Source: Muraenolepis orangiensis
Lineage: Eukaryota; Chordata; Actinopteri; Gadiformes; Muraenolepididae
NCBI GenBank assembly: GCA_027704905.1
Contig: CM051007.1
Location: 26,538,747-26,602,746 of the forward strand
Length of the DNA stretch: 64,000 bases
Reading direction: 5' to 3'
The position numbers and the translations under genes were made by a program. The number at the start of each line of letters is the position of its first letter. Within the stretch, counting starts at the first letter, position 1. Shown here piece after piece: positions 1 through 11,720 of this stretch. The notes under the pieces were generated by a model. It was given only the letters and a program-made list of their open reading frames with translations, had not been told where the DNA came from and searched no databases.

Positions 1-57
1 GTGTGGGTGGGTTTTGTGTGTGCGCGTTTGTGTGTGTGTGTGTGTGCGTGCGTGCGT

Positions 58-101
<44 letters not shown>

Positions 102-195
102 GTGCGCGTGTGTGTGCGTGTGCGCGTGTGTGTGTGGTCATGCATGTGCATGTGCATGTGTGCATGTGTGTGTGTGTGTGTGTCTACGTGGTGTG
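1..195. repeat. (TG)n microsatellite with TGCG interruptions
   Basis: The stretch is almost pure alternating TG with scattered GC and CA steps. The long Val-Cys ORFs that cross it are artefacts of the repeat. No gene signal is seen between it and the LINE that begins near 378. Confidence 0.95.
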
Positions 196-765
196 AAAAC
201 ACACATTCTCTTCCCTCTGACCTTGTTAGCAGTGACAGGTGGATCTGCTCTCTGCAGGTAAAACCAAAAGCAGCTGAGTGTTTAAACCAGGGAGCCACAC
301 CTGAAGGTCAGCCCTGCTCATTCATCACTGTCACCTTATCGCCGCTCGCCCAGAACACCAGAAAAATACTAACAGAAAGGATGTTTAGAGGTTTTCAAAA
401 TCCTATCTTGAACGAAAACACAATGACACAAGATTACACTCACCTCCCCACTTGGAGGGATTCAGTAATTAAAATGATAATAAATAAATAAAACATTTTC
501 TTGATCCAGTAACACAAACACTAACAACCGAAATTAAAGTTCCAACGTAATGAGCCCGACAAACATCCATTGCATCCCGAGAATGTTGTCCTTGATCGTC
601 CTGTAATTAAGTAAGAGTGTTTCTAACAAGTGAAAGAGTCTAACTCTTTAATTTCCCTGATTGTGGGCATAAATGTTTATGAGACAGACCACTGTGGAGT
701 CTATCTCTGCCCTGACTATGAGCAGCCGTCCCTTCACCACTTCATTTGAAGACAAAATGTTGGTG

Positions 766-948
766 TTAGCCGCAGATTTGAAAAAGACGGCTCCTCCTGA
801 AGTTAGACCCATGGCTTAAGGTAGTGTGTGTTTCCTGTAGGACGATCACATCTAAATGTTTTTGTGCAGCTACCTCAGATATTAATGCCCTTTTTAATCT
901 ATCCCTCCCACCATTTATGTTCAAGGTTCCGATGTTAATAGTATCCAT
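766..948 (-). pseudogene. LINE ORF2 N-terminus, apurinic-type endonuclease fragment
   Basis: About 60 residues beginning MDTINIGTLNINGG and continuing to VIVLQETHTT show the first two motifs of LINE AP-endonucleases: an N residue in the opening strand and a catalytic E in QETH. The catalytic D and SDH motifs are absent. In copy B the last of these is found at about 31,962-32,297, and that region is deleted here. Confidence 0.75.
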
Positions 949-1356
949 TGAGAGAGAGAAAGTAGAGAAAGGACAGTTACAAAACACCCTGTGTTGCATG
1001 ATCAGGACTACTTCGTTTTTTACCAGTTTCGTATTTTGTTGCTTTTCTTAAAACTGTGCTTTTTAAGACGGAAGCGTCTTCACTTATCCAACACATTAAA
1101 ACTTACTGTATTTTTCAATGTGTTGACAGAGCGTATGAATTTCTCTGTATCACTTAACCGATCGATCTGTTAAAAGTTTCATCCAGGAATGTTTTTATTT
1201 CCTCTAGGGTGTATAGATACTGTACTCCTCGTCTGAGAGCTTCCAGCCATTGAAGCAGTGTCTGACTCTGAGTCGTACTTCATGTCCTCTCCCTCTGCGG
1301 ACCCCTGGCTGCTGAGCAGGTCATGTCCCTCCCCAGCGTCTGACACACTCTGAGCA

Positions 1357-1361
<5 letters not shown>

Positions 1362-1431
<70 letters not shown>
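1362..1431. repeat. (CT)n microsatellite inside LINE copy A
   Basis: About 35 uninterrupted CT units lie in the linker between the ORF1 and endonuclease remnants. Copy B lacks this linker, so the expansion either arose in copy A or was lost with B's deletion. Confidence 0.95.
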
Positions 1432-1435
<4 letters not shown>

Positions 1436-1756
1436 GCTGTCCGGCTGCGCTCCCTCGCACAACACTGCTTCAGCCTCTGCGCCTTTAAACGCAAGATCAG
1501 CCGCTGCCTCCTGGCCCGTGGGTCTGTCCCCACATGACCCGGTAGCGGGCTCGGTACCGGGTACTGCGGCCGCGGCGCTAGCCGCACTGTCTGCACTATC
1601 AGAGCCCGCATCGGCGACAAGGGGCTCAGGGGACCGGAGCCAGGGCCACGTTAGTGGCCGGTGGCTCGGGACCGGAGCTGCATTTGCGGCCTGTCCCCCC
1701 CCCCCATTGCTGTTTGTGTGGGCAGGCGAAGCGCTTGTGTCCTACATCTCCACACT

Positions 1757-2147
1757 CAAAGCACTTCATCTGCCCTGGGGTACACTGTGTAGAAACCCTC
1801 TCCGTGCTTCACCCTGAAGGACACCTCCAGAGTGTTTTTAGGAGAGTCTAGGAACATTAACACCTGTTGCCTCAGGGACTGCACGTGCTTCAGCTTAGGA
1901 TCCTTACATCCCAAAGTCACCATTTTGAACCCGCTAGCTAATTTCCCAAATCTCTGTAGCTCGTTCCCCAGCAGCTCGTTGGTAATGAACGGCGGAACAC
2001 CGGAGACGGTGATCCACGTAGAGCGGACCGACAGCGGGGAGACCTGCACATACAAGTCCCTAATGAACACGCCGCTGGAGACCAGCTGATGTACTATCTG
2101 CTCACTCTTTACAAACACTACCACCGCTTTGCTCATCCTGGAGGCGG
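1757..2147 (-). pseudogene. LINE ORF1 (gag-like) fragment, copy A
   Basis: The reading frame encodes about 130 residues close to copy B's ORF1. It includes KAVVVFVKSEQ, then a GVFIRDLYVQVSPLSV block, then NTLEVSFRVKHGEGFYTVY. In full-length relatives ORF1 is an RNA-binding protein that ends in a CCHC knuckle. Here the frame stops before the knuckle, and the N-terminal third is replaced by unrelated AT-rich sequence upstream of about 2147. No function is expected. Confidence 0.75.
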
Positions 2148-2160
2148 ATGTAACCCACAT

Positions 2161-2709
2161 TAAAATATAACATAAATAATTCATTGAAATGCATAAATAT
2201 GCTTAAGAAGTTAAAAAAAAAAAATGGTTTTGACAATAATTTACTAAGAAACCGAAAGTATGTCACAAGCACTTTTATTTTAAGACAACTCATAATAGAG
2301 AATAACAGGCATTCCCTTTTAGAAAATATACAGCTGCACACTACACATTAACACGTAAATGAAAAGGTACATTGAAATCAAAATCCATCAAATAAATAGC
2401 CTATATTATATACATAGGCATACCTCTGCTCCTACACAACATCGCCTTCGTTATATGTCGATATATCCAGATAGAGCCACAAGACACAATGTGGGGGAAT
2501 TGTATGATTGGGATTTAGACTTGTTCACTGTAGACTGACTCTAGAGCAGGGAAGTTGACTATTCCCATAGTGAAGTTGACTATTCCCATAGTGAAGTTGA
2601 AAAGATCAAAGGTCAGTATTGTGCGCATGACAACATTTCTGCGTTGGTGGAGAGTAAGCTAGAGGGCGCAGCGAAGACGGGGGCTGAATGCGGTTTCTTA
2701 CCCCAAAAA
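2161..2709. other. AT-rich intergenic stretch, no gene seen
   Basis: No coding or RNA feature was recognised. A 21-bp unit (GTTGACTATTCCCATAGTGA plus A) occurs twice in tandem near 2551-2600, just before the hAT pseudogene. Confidence 0.6.
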
Positions 2710-3882
2710 CATGGCAGAAAAAAGAAAGAAAACTTGTGACAGTGAATGGGTGGAAGAGGTTTTTTTTACCACTGTGAAGGAAAAGAGCGACTGTGGCGAC
2801 GGCAAAGCGGCACAATGTGGAGAGACACTTCACTACGCATCACAAAAGCTACCATGCTAACTACCCACCGGGAAGCGCACTACGGGCAGAAAAAGCCTGC
2901 GAGCTAAAGGCAGCTTTGGGTAAGCAGCAGTCTTTTTTCATGAGGCCGGCGAAAGACTCCCAAAAAGCAACCGAAGCCTCGTTTAGAGCTACACATTTTC
3001 TAATAAAGAAGAAGAAGGCATTTTCAGACGGAGAAGTTTTCAAAGAAGCAATGATGATAATTGCTAACAGACGAGAAAAATGGAACCAATCTAATATCCA
3101 CTCTCTCTGATGTCCAACTGGGAGCATCTACGATGACTAGACGAGTGTCGGCTATGTCCAGTAACTTGGCCGATCAGCTGGACCGGGATCTGGCAAAGTG
3201 CAGGTGGTTCAGCATCCAGAGCGACGAGTCCGTGGACAGCAGCAGTACAGCGCAGCTGTTGGTCTTTATCCGGATGGTGTTTGATGATTTCATCACAAAA
3301 GAAGAACTCCTGACACTACTGCCCCTAAAGACAACTACGAGGGGAGTTGACATTTACAACACGGTGAAGGACTTTTTCGTGCAGAAAAAGGTAGCATTGG
3401 AAAAGCTTGTAGCGGTAACGACAGACGGGGCTCCTGCTATGATCGGCCGACATACAGGTTTTATCGCTCACTGTAAAGGTGACCCAGACTTCCCAAAATT
3501 TCTGCATGACCCCTGCATCATTCACCAGCAGGCACTATGTGCAAAAGTGATCGGCTTTGGGCACGTGATGATTCCCGTTGTAAAAATCATAAACAGCATC
3601 CGCTCCAAAGTGAAACAGCACAGGATATTCAAGGTTCTATTGGAGGAGATGTCAGCTGAATATGGTGACCTGCTGCTACACACACAAATCCGATGGCTCA
3701 GCAGAGGACGAGTTTTACTTCGTTTTTTGTCACTTTTGGGTGAAATCAAAGAGTTCATGCAGTCCAAAGGCGAAGACGTCTCGCTGCTAGAGGACACAGA
3801 GTGGACACTTGACCTTGCATTTTTAACGGACATTACTGGGAAACTAAACCACTTGAACTGTGAGCTGCAAGGCAAAGGTAAG

Positions 3883-3914
<32 letters not shown>

Positions 3915-4558
3915 ATGCATTTAAAGCCAAGATGAACATTTTCTCTGTGCATATACAGAGAAAAAATGTGCTTCACTTTCCCTCTGTGCAGTCGGAGGGA
4001 CATTGGACATTTGACAAAGTTGCAGAACAGTACTGTCAAGTCATAAACACACTTGGGCAAGAGTTTGAGAATAGGTTTTGTGACCTTGATCAGCTTGAGC
4101 CATGTGTGTCATTCATTTCCAATCCTTTCATGAACGTGGACATAACATGCATTGCTGAGCAACTAAGTGCAACGTTCAACTTGGAAGCTGGACAGGTGGA
4201 GATTGAAATGGTAACATTGCTAAATGATCTCCACCTCAAAGCCTGCCAGGCTGCACCTAACTGTTGGTGCCTTGTTGACACAGAAAAGTACAGCGGGGTA
4301 CGCAAAGCAGCTATGAAGGTTGCCAGCCTGTTTGGTTCAACCTATCTCTGTGAATCAGCATTTTCGGACATGAACTTCATCAAGAACAAACACAGAACAC
4401 ACCTCACTGATGCACATCTGCAAGACTCACTCAGAGTTGCAGTGTCAAGTTACACACCAGATTACAATACACTGGTGAAAAGCATGCAATGCCAGTCTGC
4501 AATGCCCACTAACAAAGAAACCAGATGTTGTCAGTGGCAACATGGCAAAGTTGAATAA
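2710..4558 (+). pseudogene. hAT transposase pseudogene, GTF2IRD2/ZBED-like
   Basis: Starting at ATG 2710, the decayed protein has a BED-like finger remnant (KRHNVERHFTTHH near 2805-2845) and then the hAT catalytic core. The core motifs visible are FSIQSDESVDSSS with the first acidic residue, VTTDGAPAMIG with the second, CIIHQQAL, and the RWLSRGRVLLRF block. The C-terminal dimerisation region (about 4310-4450) contains CESAFSDMNFIKNKHR. The frame breaks in the finger, again near 3061-3110, and again at an (ATT)n tract at 3883-3912. Related fish genes are annotated as 'GTF2I repeat domain-containing protein 2-like' and derive from Charlie-type hATs. With at least three frame breaks this copy cannot make a transposase. 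Terminal repeats were not found. Confidence 0.85.
3883..3912. repeat. (ATT)10 microsatellite in transposase coding sequence
   Basis: Ten ATT units interrupt the hAT reading frame. The expected continuation (NAFKAKMNIFSVHIQ) resumes in another frame right after it. It looks like a microsatellite expansion in dead coding DNA rather than an intron, because coding similarity continues directly on both sides. Confidence 0.9.
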
Positions 4559-5784
4559 AATATAAAAAAATTGTGTTCAATTTCTGTTGTGTTCAAAATT
4601 GTGTTCAATTCAAAAGTGTGTTCATGAAATGTAACCGATATAATTTTGTTAAAAATGCAGCAGATTTGGTCATTAGTTCAAATGTGATAAGGTTTATTTA
4701 AAAATATGAAAGTTTCTTTTTCTAAAACATTACATAATTGATAACTTTTTCAAACGTGGTGCAACATAGTTCATGATTTGTTAAAAGGGTTTGTCAGTGG
4801 CTTGTGAAAATGGGACACTTTTCCTACGAAATGTTGTAGAAGTGATCATCTGAAAATGTAAACAATTGCTGAGATAAATAGAAATAAAGTGTTGAATATT
4901 GATATTATCCACCTTGTTCAGTCATTGTTGATAATTATAGTGAGAAATCATTAACATGATCAGTGTCTTCACAAAGTAGAGTATCCTTTATCATTGATAA
5001 TAATATATAACTAAAGGCAAACTGAGCAAATTTGTTGCTTCGGCGATTTTTAACGGGTACTTCCGGCGTTCTAATCTAACGTGATATAGGCCTATTAGAC
5101 ATACGCTGACATGAAATGTGACGCTTCCCCTTTAAGTCACGTGGTGTCTTAGTAGCTCGCGCTCAGAGCAGCAGAGAGGAGGAGCGGAGAGATGAAGTAA
5201 AGGAATTAACTAGTGAATACTTCGATAAAGAGTGGATTTATAATCTGTAAAATAATCCCTATCTGTGTGGTGATTCATGGAGACCACATCCTAATCACAC
5301 AGCGGTTTGGTGAGTTTCAACTCGCTTACTATTGTCACTTTGTTTGTAATGCTTAACATGTGATTGTGTGAAGAAAGCTATAAACACAAACTGTTTAGTA
5401 GCTGATATTTCACGGTCTATTAAGGAAACCAAACATGAATGTACATTGTATTTGATGAAAATGTTGAGTTTTATTACATGTAAAAGACGGATGTGTGAGA
5501 TAAAATATACCGCTCCACGCCATTTTAGCTCCCCGCCATTTTAGCTCCGTCTACTCAACGTGGTGGTGACGTGTTGACTCCTGGTAGCTGTGAAGCCTTG
5601 TTTATTTAATTTGATAGTCTTCTTATTTTTCTTTCGTGACCTGTTATACAATTAAAAAAATTGTGGCAACAAAGTGACAATTAACATAATTTCATAGATT
5701 TTAATACTTCAACTTTGATTAAAAAGTATTAAATATATTAACTACATTTAAACAAAAATAATTAGTAAATTCTAATCAATTTCA
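4559..5784. other. Non-coding stretch downstream of hAT remnant
   Basis: No ORF or RNA gene is supported. The segment at 5050-5330 is more GC-rich and contains the 16-mer GTGATATAGGCCTATT (5081-5096), which recurs at 26,674. Near 5520-5550 CGCCATTTTAGCTCC occurs twice in tandem. A promoter is possible but nothing decides it. Confidence 0.5.
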
Positions 5785-6225
5785 CAAGGCAAACTGATTT
5801 ATATTTACTAATGATCTGAGCAAAAGTAATTTAGATTTACTAATTATCTTGGTGAAATAGAATTATATGTATTAATTATCTAGTTGAAATTGAGTTGTAT
5901 TTACTGAATTTCTTGGTGAAATTGATTTATATTTATCAATCATTTAGTTGAAATTGAGTTGTCTTTACTGAATTTCTTGGTGAAATTGATTTATATTTAT
6001 CAATCATTTAGTTGAAATTGAGTTGTATTTACTGAATTTCTTGGTGAAATTGATTTATATTTATCAATCATTTAGTTGAAATTGAGTTGTATTTACTGAA
6101 TTTCTTGGTGAAATTGATTTATATTTATCAATCATTTAGTTGAAATTGAGTTGTATTTACTGAATATCTGGGTGAAATTGATTTATATTTACTAATTATC
6201 TGGGTGAAATTGATAAGCTTAATAA
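5785..6225. repeat. 64-bp minisatellite built from paired 32-bp half-units
   Basis: The motif CTTGGTG starts at 5912, 5976, 6040 and 6104, and its variant CTGGGTG at 6168, giving an exact 64-bp period. Each unit holds two diverged halves of about 32 bp: one with GGTGAAATTGATTTATATTT and one with AGTTGAAATTGAGTTGTATTT. The flanks decay into single half-units, so the array grew first as 32-mers and later as dimers. Confidence 0.92.
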
Positions 6226-6397
6226 ATAATTGGATAAAAATGATTTGGATGCACTCAATAAAATAAATTATATCAACTCATATTTTAGCACATTGTTGCT
6301 TAAGTCAACACATTTACACTGCCATTCTTAGTTATCTGTACCTAAATTAACTGTTTAAATTCAACTTTTAATTGGTATCAAAGTACTTTAAATCTAT

Positions 6398-6560
6398 TCA
6401 ATAATATTGGATGTCACTTTGTTGCCATCATTTTTACATGTCTAATCTACTCAATAATATTGGATGTCACTTTGTTGCCATCATTTTTACATGTCTAATC
6501 TACTCAATAATATTGGATGTCACTTTGTTGCCATCATTTTTACATGTCTAATCTACTCAA
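6398..6560. repeat. 53-bp tandem repeat, three copies
   Basis: ATGTCACTTTGTTGCCATCA starts at 6411, 6464 and 6517. The copies are near-identical. It lies just downstream, in gene sense, of the last exon of the SAMD3-like pseudogene and has no coding meaning. Confidence 0.93.
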
Positions 6561-7812
6561 TATCACCTTCTTGGTGCCACAGTTTACTTAAGTTGAGTCA
6601 AAAGATCACAATGCATAAAAGTACAGCAGGTAAACATTTATTTGTGCAAATTCAAAATATTCAATTTAAACATGAACAGTACCGAGTTTAATCACGAGGT
6701 ACAAGAACGGCTGCCTATGCATCAAACATGATGCCACTCCCAAACCAGTATGGTAAATTTTTCTGAACAACCACCTGCAGCACTGAAACTCAGTTGTTTA
6801 GGAGCCCAGGAAGACTATAGGCACACCTTACTAACGGGGATCCTTATAATCCCTCCAAATAAACAACAAACAAACAATTCGAACATTTAACAAAGCCTTG
6901 ACACAGTTTTGACAGTGACATTAACACTTCCCTATCATTCTCCAAGGGTGTGTTATATTAAGCTAGTAGTTTATTTTTTAGGCTGTTCAATTTTGGGGAC
7001 AGCTTTGCACAATCCAGCTCTAGGAAGAGTTTCTGAAATAACTCAAATGTGTACCTGAGCTCCTTGGGATAGGCACGATTAACAGCATATCAATATGCAT
7101 GAGCATGGAGCAAGCCCTTGGAAAGTCCCCTAGTGCTGTCAGAACTTTCATGACGATTCCAACGTCGTCAGGACCCTCTGGCGCATTTATCTTGATGTTG
7201 AAGATTTTCATGCGTTGTACAGCAAGGTCCTGCGACACACTGTCTTCATCAGCATCCTAAAATAGCAAGAACATTGTGTGTTTCAGAGTGAGCCAACAAA
7301 GAAGGTCCTAATTGAACATCTCCCAAATTGCTTTCAACCTTTGGGCAAGAGAACCTGTGGCTGTTGCACATAATGTGCCCCATTTACATCAGTTTTTTAG
7401 AAAAATCAGAGATAATGTACTTGCAAAAGCATATTTTCATGCCAGGTAAGTTAAAAAAAGGATCCAATCAGCTCACCAACACATCAAAACAATTTAATGA
7501 CAACAGAGATGATGGTCTTTACTGATTCCCAGTTGTAAATGTTTGTAAAAAAAATTGTACATTGATGAAGATCTTATTCTATGTTTACTAACCAGGATGG
7601 TCACATGTCAACCAATCTCTATATGGCAGCGTAAGCTCACACCTGAAGTCAACACAGAAACTGGATCAACTCTGCTCCTTCACTTACTTTATAAGTTGTC
7701 TCAGTCTCTCTGTAAAAGTGTCTCTCAGCTGCTTTTGGAATAGTTCTTAGGAAGAAATTCTTAGCTAGAAACTTTTAGGTCTAAGTTATAAAAGACACAA
7801 ATACAAAATAAT

Positions 7813-8290
7813 AGTCAAGTCAAGTCAAGTCAAGTTTATTGTCACTTCACAGTTTACAGTTTAGTATAAAGCAGTGATGTGAAATTCTTGTGTGCAATAC
7901 CCGACGACAGACAGCAGTTATAGAATAAGATAAAATAAAAATAGATAAAAATAGATAAAAATAGAATAAAAAATAGAATAAAAAATAGAATAAGGAATAT
8001 AAAATAAAAATAAAAAAATGCAATTTATAAAATGCAAAAATCAGCACAGAAAAGAGCAATATATATATATAAATCAATGTAATAAAATATACATTGTTAT
8101 ATGTTATACGCCCTTGTTCAGCAGCCTGATGGCCTGACTGTGGAAGCTATCTCTAAGCCTATTTGTACGACACTTGATACTGCGGTATCGCCTGCCTGAC
8201 GGTAATAGTGAGTAAAGTTCGTGGCTGGGGTGGGCAATGTCTTTTATAATTCTTTTATAATTCTTTACATAAAATATAGCTACCATTAAT
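7813..8290 (-). mobile_element. Rex1-like LINE 3' tail
   Basis: The minus strand encodes the last residues of a reverse transcriptase ORF, including HELYSLLPSGRRYRSIKCR and SQAIRLLNKG, then an AT-rich 3' UTR ending in (ACTTG)n, seen as CAAGT repeats at 7814-7833. The same tail recurs at 47,885, 51,290 and 51,790. It is 5'-truncated and lies in an intron of the SAMD3-like pseudogene in the same orientation. The Rex1 assignment is from the ORF end and the short tandem tail. Confidence 0.75.
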
Positions 8291-8692
8291 ACCCCTATTT
8301 CTGCAGTAGTACTTAAAAATCCTTAATGGAAAACAATATACCAGGTAGGAGAGGTGTGAGAGAGAGTGCGCAAGTGGGAGAGATCACCTTCTTTAACATG
8401 TACTTTAACTTACATCATACTCTTTTAAGAGTTGATCTGTAGATTCCCCAAGGTACACCATCAAACACCGAATGACAACATCTCTGGTCATGTTGATGCT
8501 AGGATTGCTTGAAGCCTGAAATGACAAAAATAAACATTATTTAAGGTCATGGTGTAAAAATCATCAGCCCAGAGCTGAGTGGTAGCTTGTGCTAAACCAG
8601 TCATTCAATACAATTGTTCTGCCATAAAGTCTACTTTTATGATTTTATAATGTTACATTTTTGTTGACACTGTCATAGAAGTGTTAATCAAG

Positions 8693-10141
8693 TACCGTAT
8701 TGACCCGAATATAAGACGACCCCGATTATAAGACGACCCCTCTTTTTCAAGACTCATTTTTGGAAAAAAATATATATATATTTTTTTGAAGACCAAATCT
8801 TTTTTTTATAAAGAAAATCTTTTTTTTGGAAAATAATGATAACACACACATTTAAAATTTGCCTAACTTGACAAACAAAAACAAAACAGGCTAGATAGAT
8901 TGCAATGAAACAGTAGTGCAATAAAACGGTAGAGCAATGAAACAGAACATCAGTCTATTGGTCACATCAAGTCTTCTCATTCAGCTCGTCTTCTACGTCG
9001 CTGGTTGTTCCTCTCACTCCCGCTATCGTCACTCACGGTGTCTGCTTCCCCGTCTCCTCCCACATCACGTCATCCTCGCTGCCATCCATGGCATACGCAG
9101 CATTTCTTAAACCCATTAATGCTTTCTGGGGAAACGTCAGCCCATGCTTGCAAGATCCATTCACAGAGCAAACGTACTGCAGGCTTTTGGATTTTTCCAG
9201 ACGGTGTCAGTGCGTGATTAGCAGCCAGGAGCCACTCTGTGGATCTCTTGCGCAGATTAACCTTGAATGGTTTGTTAACGACCACATCCAACACCTGCAG
9301 CTGGCTTGTCATTCCGCCCGGTATGATCACTAGGTGACTAGGTTTTGACTGGCTCAGTCAAGTGTCCACGGAAAGCATCCAGAATCAACATGTTCCTCTG
9401 CTTTCTGAGTCCCCCACGCCGTCTGCCCCACACCACCTTGAGCCAGTCCACCACAAGCTCCGTCTCCGTCCAGCCCTTTGCCTGGGCACCTACCATAATC
9501 CCCCACGTACGGGGGAAGTTGTGTCCCATCTGCGAGGCGCGTTAACATGACCGTTACTCGGCTCTTCTCGTTTCCAGTAGATCAGTAGATCACTGATTTG
9601 TCGCCTTTCTTATGCACAGTGACAGATGGCATGTCAAAATACACAGGCGTTTGATCCACATTGCCCATCTGATCAAGGGGGTATGAGTGCTTCTTCCTTA
9701 ACTTGATCACATATCGCTGATAAGACAGTAGCTTCTCTCTGAAGTCTGAGGGCCGGCGCTGGGCTTGTCCTGCGTCGCAATGACAGGTGTTTGATGTCTC
9801 TGCTTCGTTTATCACCATTATCTTAAAATTGGCATCGTAACTTCGTCTCTTCTGTTTATTAACTTGCCCTACTTTTGAGCCACTTTTTTCAAGTTGGTCG
9901 CTGTCTCTCCATTTCTAACTCTCCAGGTAACTATTTTTATGTACTGTTACTTTAAGACTTTGAGTTACTTTAAGTGTCGCGCGGTGTCTCGGAACACTCG
10001 TTTGGCGCGATCTGTTGTTGCGCAGTTACATGTGCAATTACGGTACATCGAAAAGTCTAAACCCCGATTATAAGACGACCCCTCTTTTTTAGATTTTTTT
10101 CTAGGAAAAAAAACCCGTCTTATATTCGGGTCAATACGGTA
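8693..10141 (-). mobile_element. pogo/Tigger-type DNA transposon, copy 1
   Basis: The element is bounded by inverted termini starting TACCGTATTGACCCGAATAT, followed inside by AAGACGACCCC. It is flanked by TA, the pogo/Tc target dinucleotide. The minus strand carries scraps of a DDE transposase: DQTPVYFDMP with the first D, MLILDAFRGH with the second, and LVIIPGGMTSQL leading to the third acidic position. Frames are broken and the N-terminal DNA-binding half is largely missing. It sits in an intron of the SAMD3-like pseudogene, 440 bp from copy 2 and in the same orientation. Confidence 0.88.
9070..9818 (-). pseudogene. Tigger transposase remnant, copy 1
   Basis: Three fragments in different frames cover the catalytic core. 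Residues around QMGNVDQTPVYFDMP hold the first catalytic aspartate (about 9640-9670). NMLILDAFRG lies near 9370-9400, where one frame passes through and another is broken. MIIPGGMTSQLQVLDVVVNK at the 3' side is followed by a long C-terminal stretch. Copy 2 retains a longer continuous frame across the same region. Confidence 0.8.
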
Positions 10142-10580
10142 TATGTTTTGAGCATTGAGATCATTACTATGAAGATATTGTACTGGACTACCCTATGTTC
10201 GGAGTTGTTTCTAATATTCTGACCCCCACATGTATGTAAATATGGAGTACAAAGAATTAGAAACACCGTTCAGTATATGCAGTTCAGTACAGCACCACTT
10301 TTAACTGTGACTTTAATTTAAAATGATATAATTTAATGTACACATTTCTGACAATGTAAAAATAAAAAATAAAAATTATACACTTCAATTATTATGCATC
10401 TAATAAGGTGGCCACTGAGTGTATATAAACTTTCAAATATATATATGCATATTTTAAAATATGAAATTATTTTATATAATTTTTTGTAGAGAGAATCATA
10501 GGTCAACATTACCTTCTGTAGATTTAAGTAATAAGTGAATGATATTCCAGCAGTTTGATCACAAAATCACAAAACTAAAA

Positions 10581-11720
10581 TACCGTATTGACCCGAATAT
10601 AAGACGACCCCGATTATAAGACGACCCCTCTTTTTCAAGACTCATTTTGGAAAAAAAATAAAAATAAAAATTTGAAGACCAAATATTTTTTTTATAAAGA
10701 AAATAATTTTGAAACGTCAGCCCATGCTTGCAAGATCCATTCACAGAGCAAACGTACTGCAGGCTTTTGGATTTTTCCAGACGGTGTCAGTGCGTGATTA
10801 CCAGCCAGGAGCCACTCTGGATCTCTTGCGCAGATGAACCTTGAATGGTTTGTTAACGACCACATCCAACACATGCAGCTGGCTTGTCATTCCGCCCGGT
10901 ATGATCACTAGGTCACCATTCAACTCTTTCACTTGCTTTTTGACTGGCGTTTTGAAGAGTCCACGGAAAGCATCCAGAATCAACATGTTCCTCTTCTTTC
11001 TGAGTCCCCCACGCCGTCTGCCCCACACCACCTTGAGCCAGTCCACCACAAGCTCCGTCTCCATCCAGCCCTTTGCCTGGGCACTACCATAATCCCCCAC
11101 GTACGGGGGCCATCTGCGAGGCGCGTTAACATGACCGTTACTCGGCTCTTCTCGTTTCCAGTAGATCACTGATTTGTTGCCTTTCTTATGCCCAGTGACA
11201 GATGTTGGCATGTCAAAATACACAGGCGTTTGATCAGCATTGCCCATCTGATCAAGGGGGTATGAGTGCTTCTTCCTTAACTTGATCACATATCGCTGAT
11301 AAGACAGTAGCTTCTCTCTGAAGTCTGAGGGCAGGCGCTGGGATTGTCCTGCGTCGCAATGACAGGTGTTTGATGTCTCTGCTTCGTTTATCACCATTAT
11401 TTTAAAATTGGCATCGTAACTTCGTCTCTCCTGTTTATTAACTTGCCCTACTTTTGAGACACTTTTTTCAAGTTGGTCGCTGTGTCTCTCCATTTCTATC
11501 TCTCCAGGTAACTGTTTTTATGTACTGTTACTTTAAGACTTTGAGTTACTTTAAGTGTCGCGCGGTGTCTCGGAACACTCGTTTGGCGCGATCTGTTGCG
11601 CAATTACATGTGCAATTACGGTACATCGAAAAGTCTAAACCCCGATTATAAAACGACCCCTCTTTTTCAGATTTTTTTTCTAGGAAAAAAACCCCGTCTT
11701 ATATTCGGGTCAATACGGTA
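10581..11720 (-). mobile_element. pogo/Tigger-type DNA transposon, copy 2
   Basis: It has the same inverted termini as copy 1 (TACCGTATTGACCC on the left and its complement on the right) and the same flanking TA. It is 1140 bp against 1449 bp for copy 1, because its 3' coding part is shorter. Both copies carry the same transposase remnant on the minus strand. Both lie between the SAMD3-like exons at 8515 and 11,750. Confidence 0.88.
10798..11493 (-). pseudogene. Tigger DDE transposase fragment, copy 2
   Basis: A 231-codon open frame runs from MERHSDQLEKSVSKVGQV through SYDANFKIMVINEAE, then the first catalytic aspartate in DQTPVYFDMP, LILDAFRG with the second, and IIPGGMTSQLHVLDVVVNK. Intact pogo/Tigger transposases are about 450-600 residues with an N-terminal helix-turn-helix pair. 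Here most of that DNA-binding half is missing, so this is an internally deleted, probably trans-mobilised derivative. It has no expected host role. Confidence 0.8.

Larger units (their letters stand above)
378..2160 (-). mobile_element. Tx1/L1-like LINE, rearranged copy A
   Basis: On the minus strand the order is an ORF1 fragment (about 2147-1757), a linker holding a CT microsatellite, the start of an endonuclease domain (948-766), a short RT-region scrap (about 600-495) and a 3' tail (490-378). The RT scrap matches 31,500-31,590 of copy B. It joins directly to endonuclease-side sequence that matches 32,388 onward, so about 0.8 kb has been deleted. The tail, including GATTTTGAAAACC, matches the end of copy C near 33,780-33,840. 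The copy is dead and truncated at both ends. Assignment to the Tx1/L1 group rests on the ORF1 type and on relatedness to copies B and C. Confidence 0.8.

Noticed and set aside
1..491. Long Val/Cys-rich open frames
   Set aside because: They translate a TG microsatellite and have no domain or codon signature.
1179..1620. Arg-Glu repeat proteins on the minus strand
   Set aside because: They are translations of a CT microsatellite within LINE copy A. The same applies at 47,285-47,920 and 63,029-63,496.
3861..3992. Intron in the GTF2IRD2-like hAT gene
   Set aside because: GTAAGA and TGTGCAG could pass as splice sites, but transposase-like coding (NAFKAKMNIFSVHIQ) continues inside. An (ATT)n expansion with a frame change explains it better.
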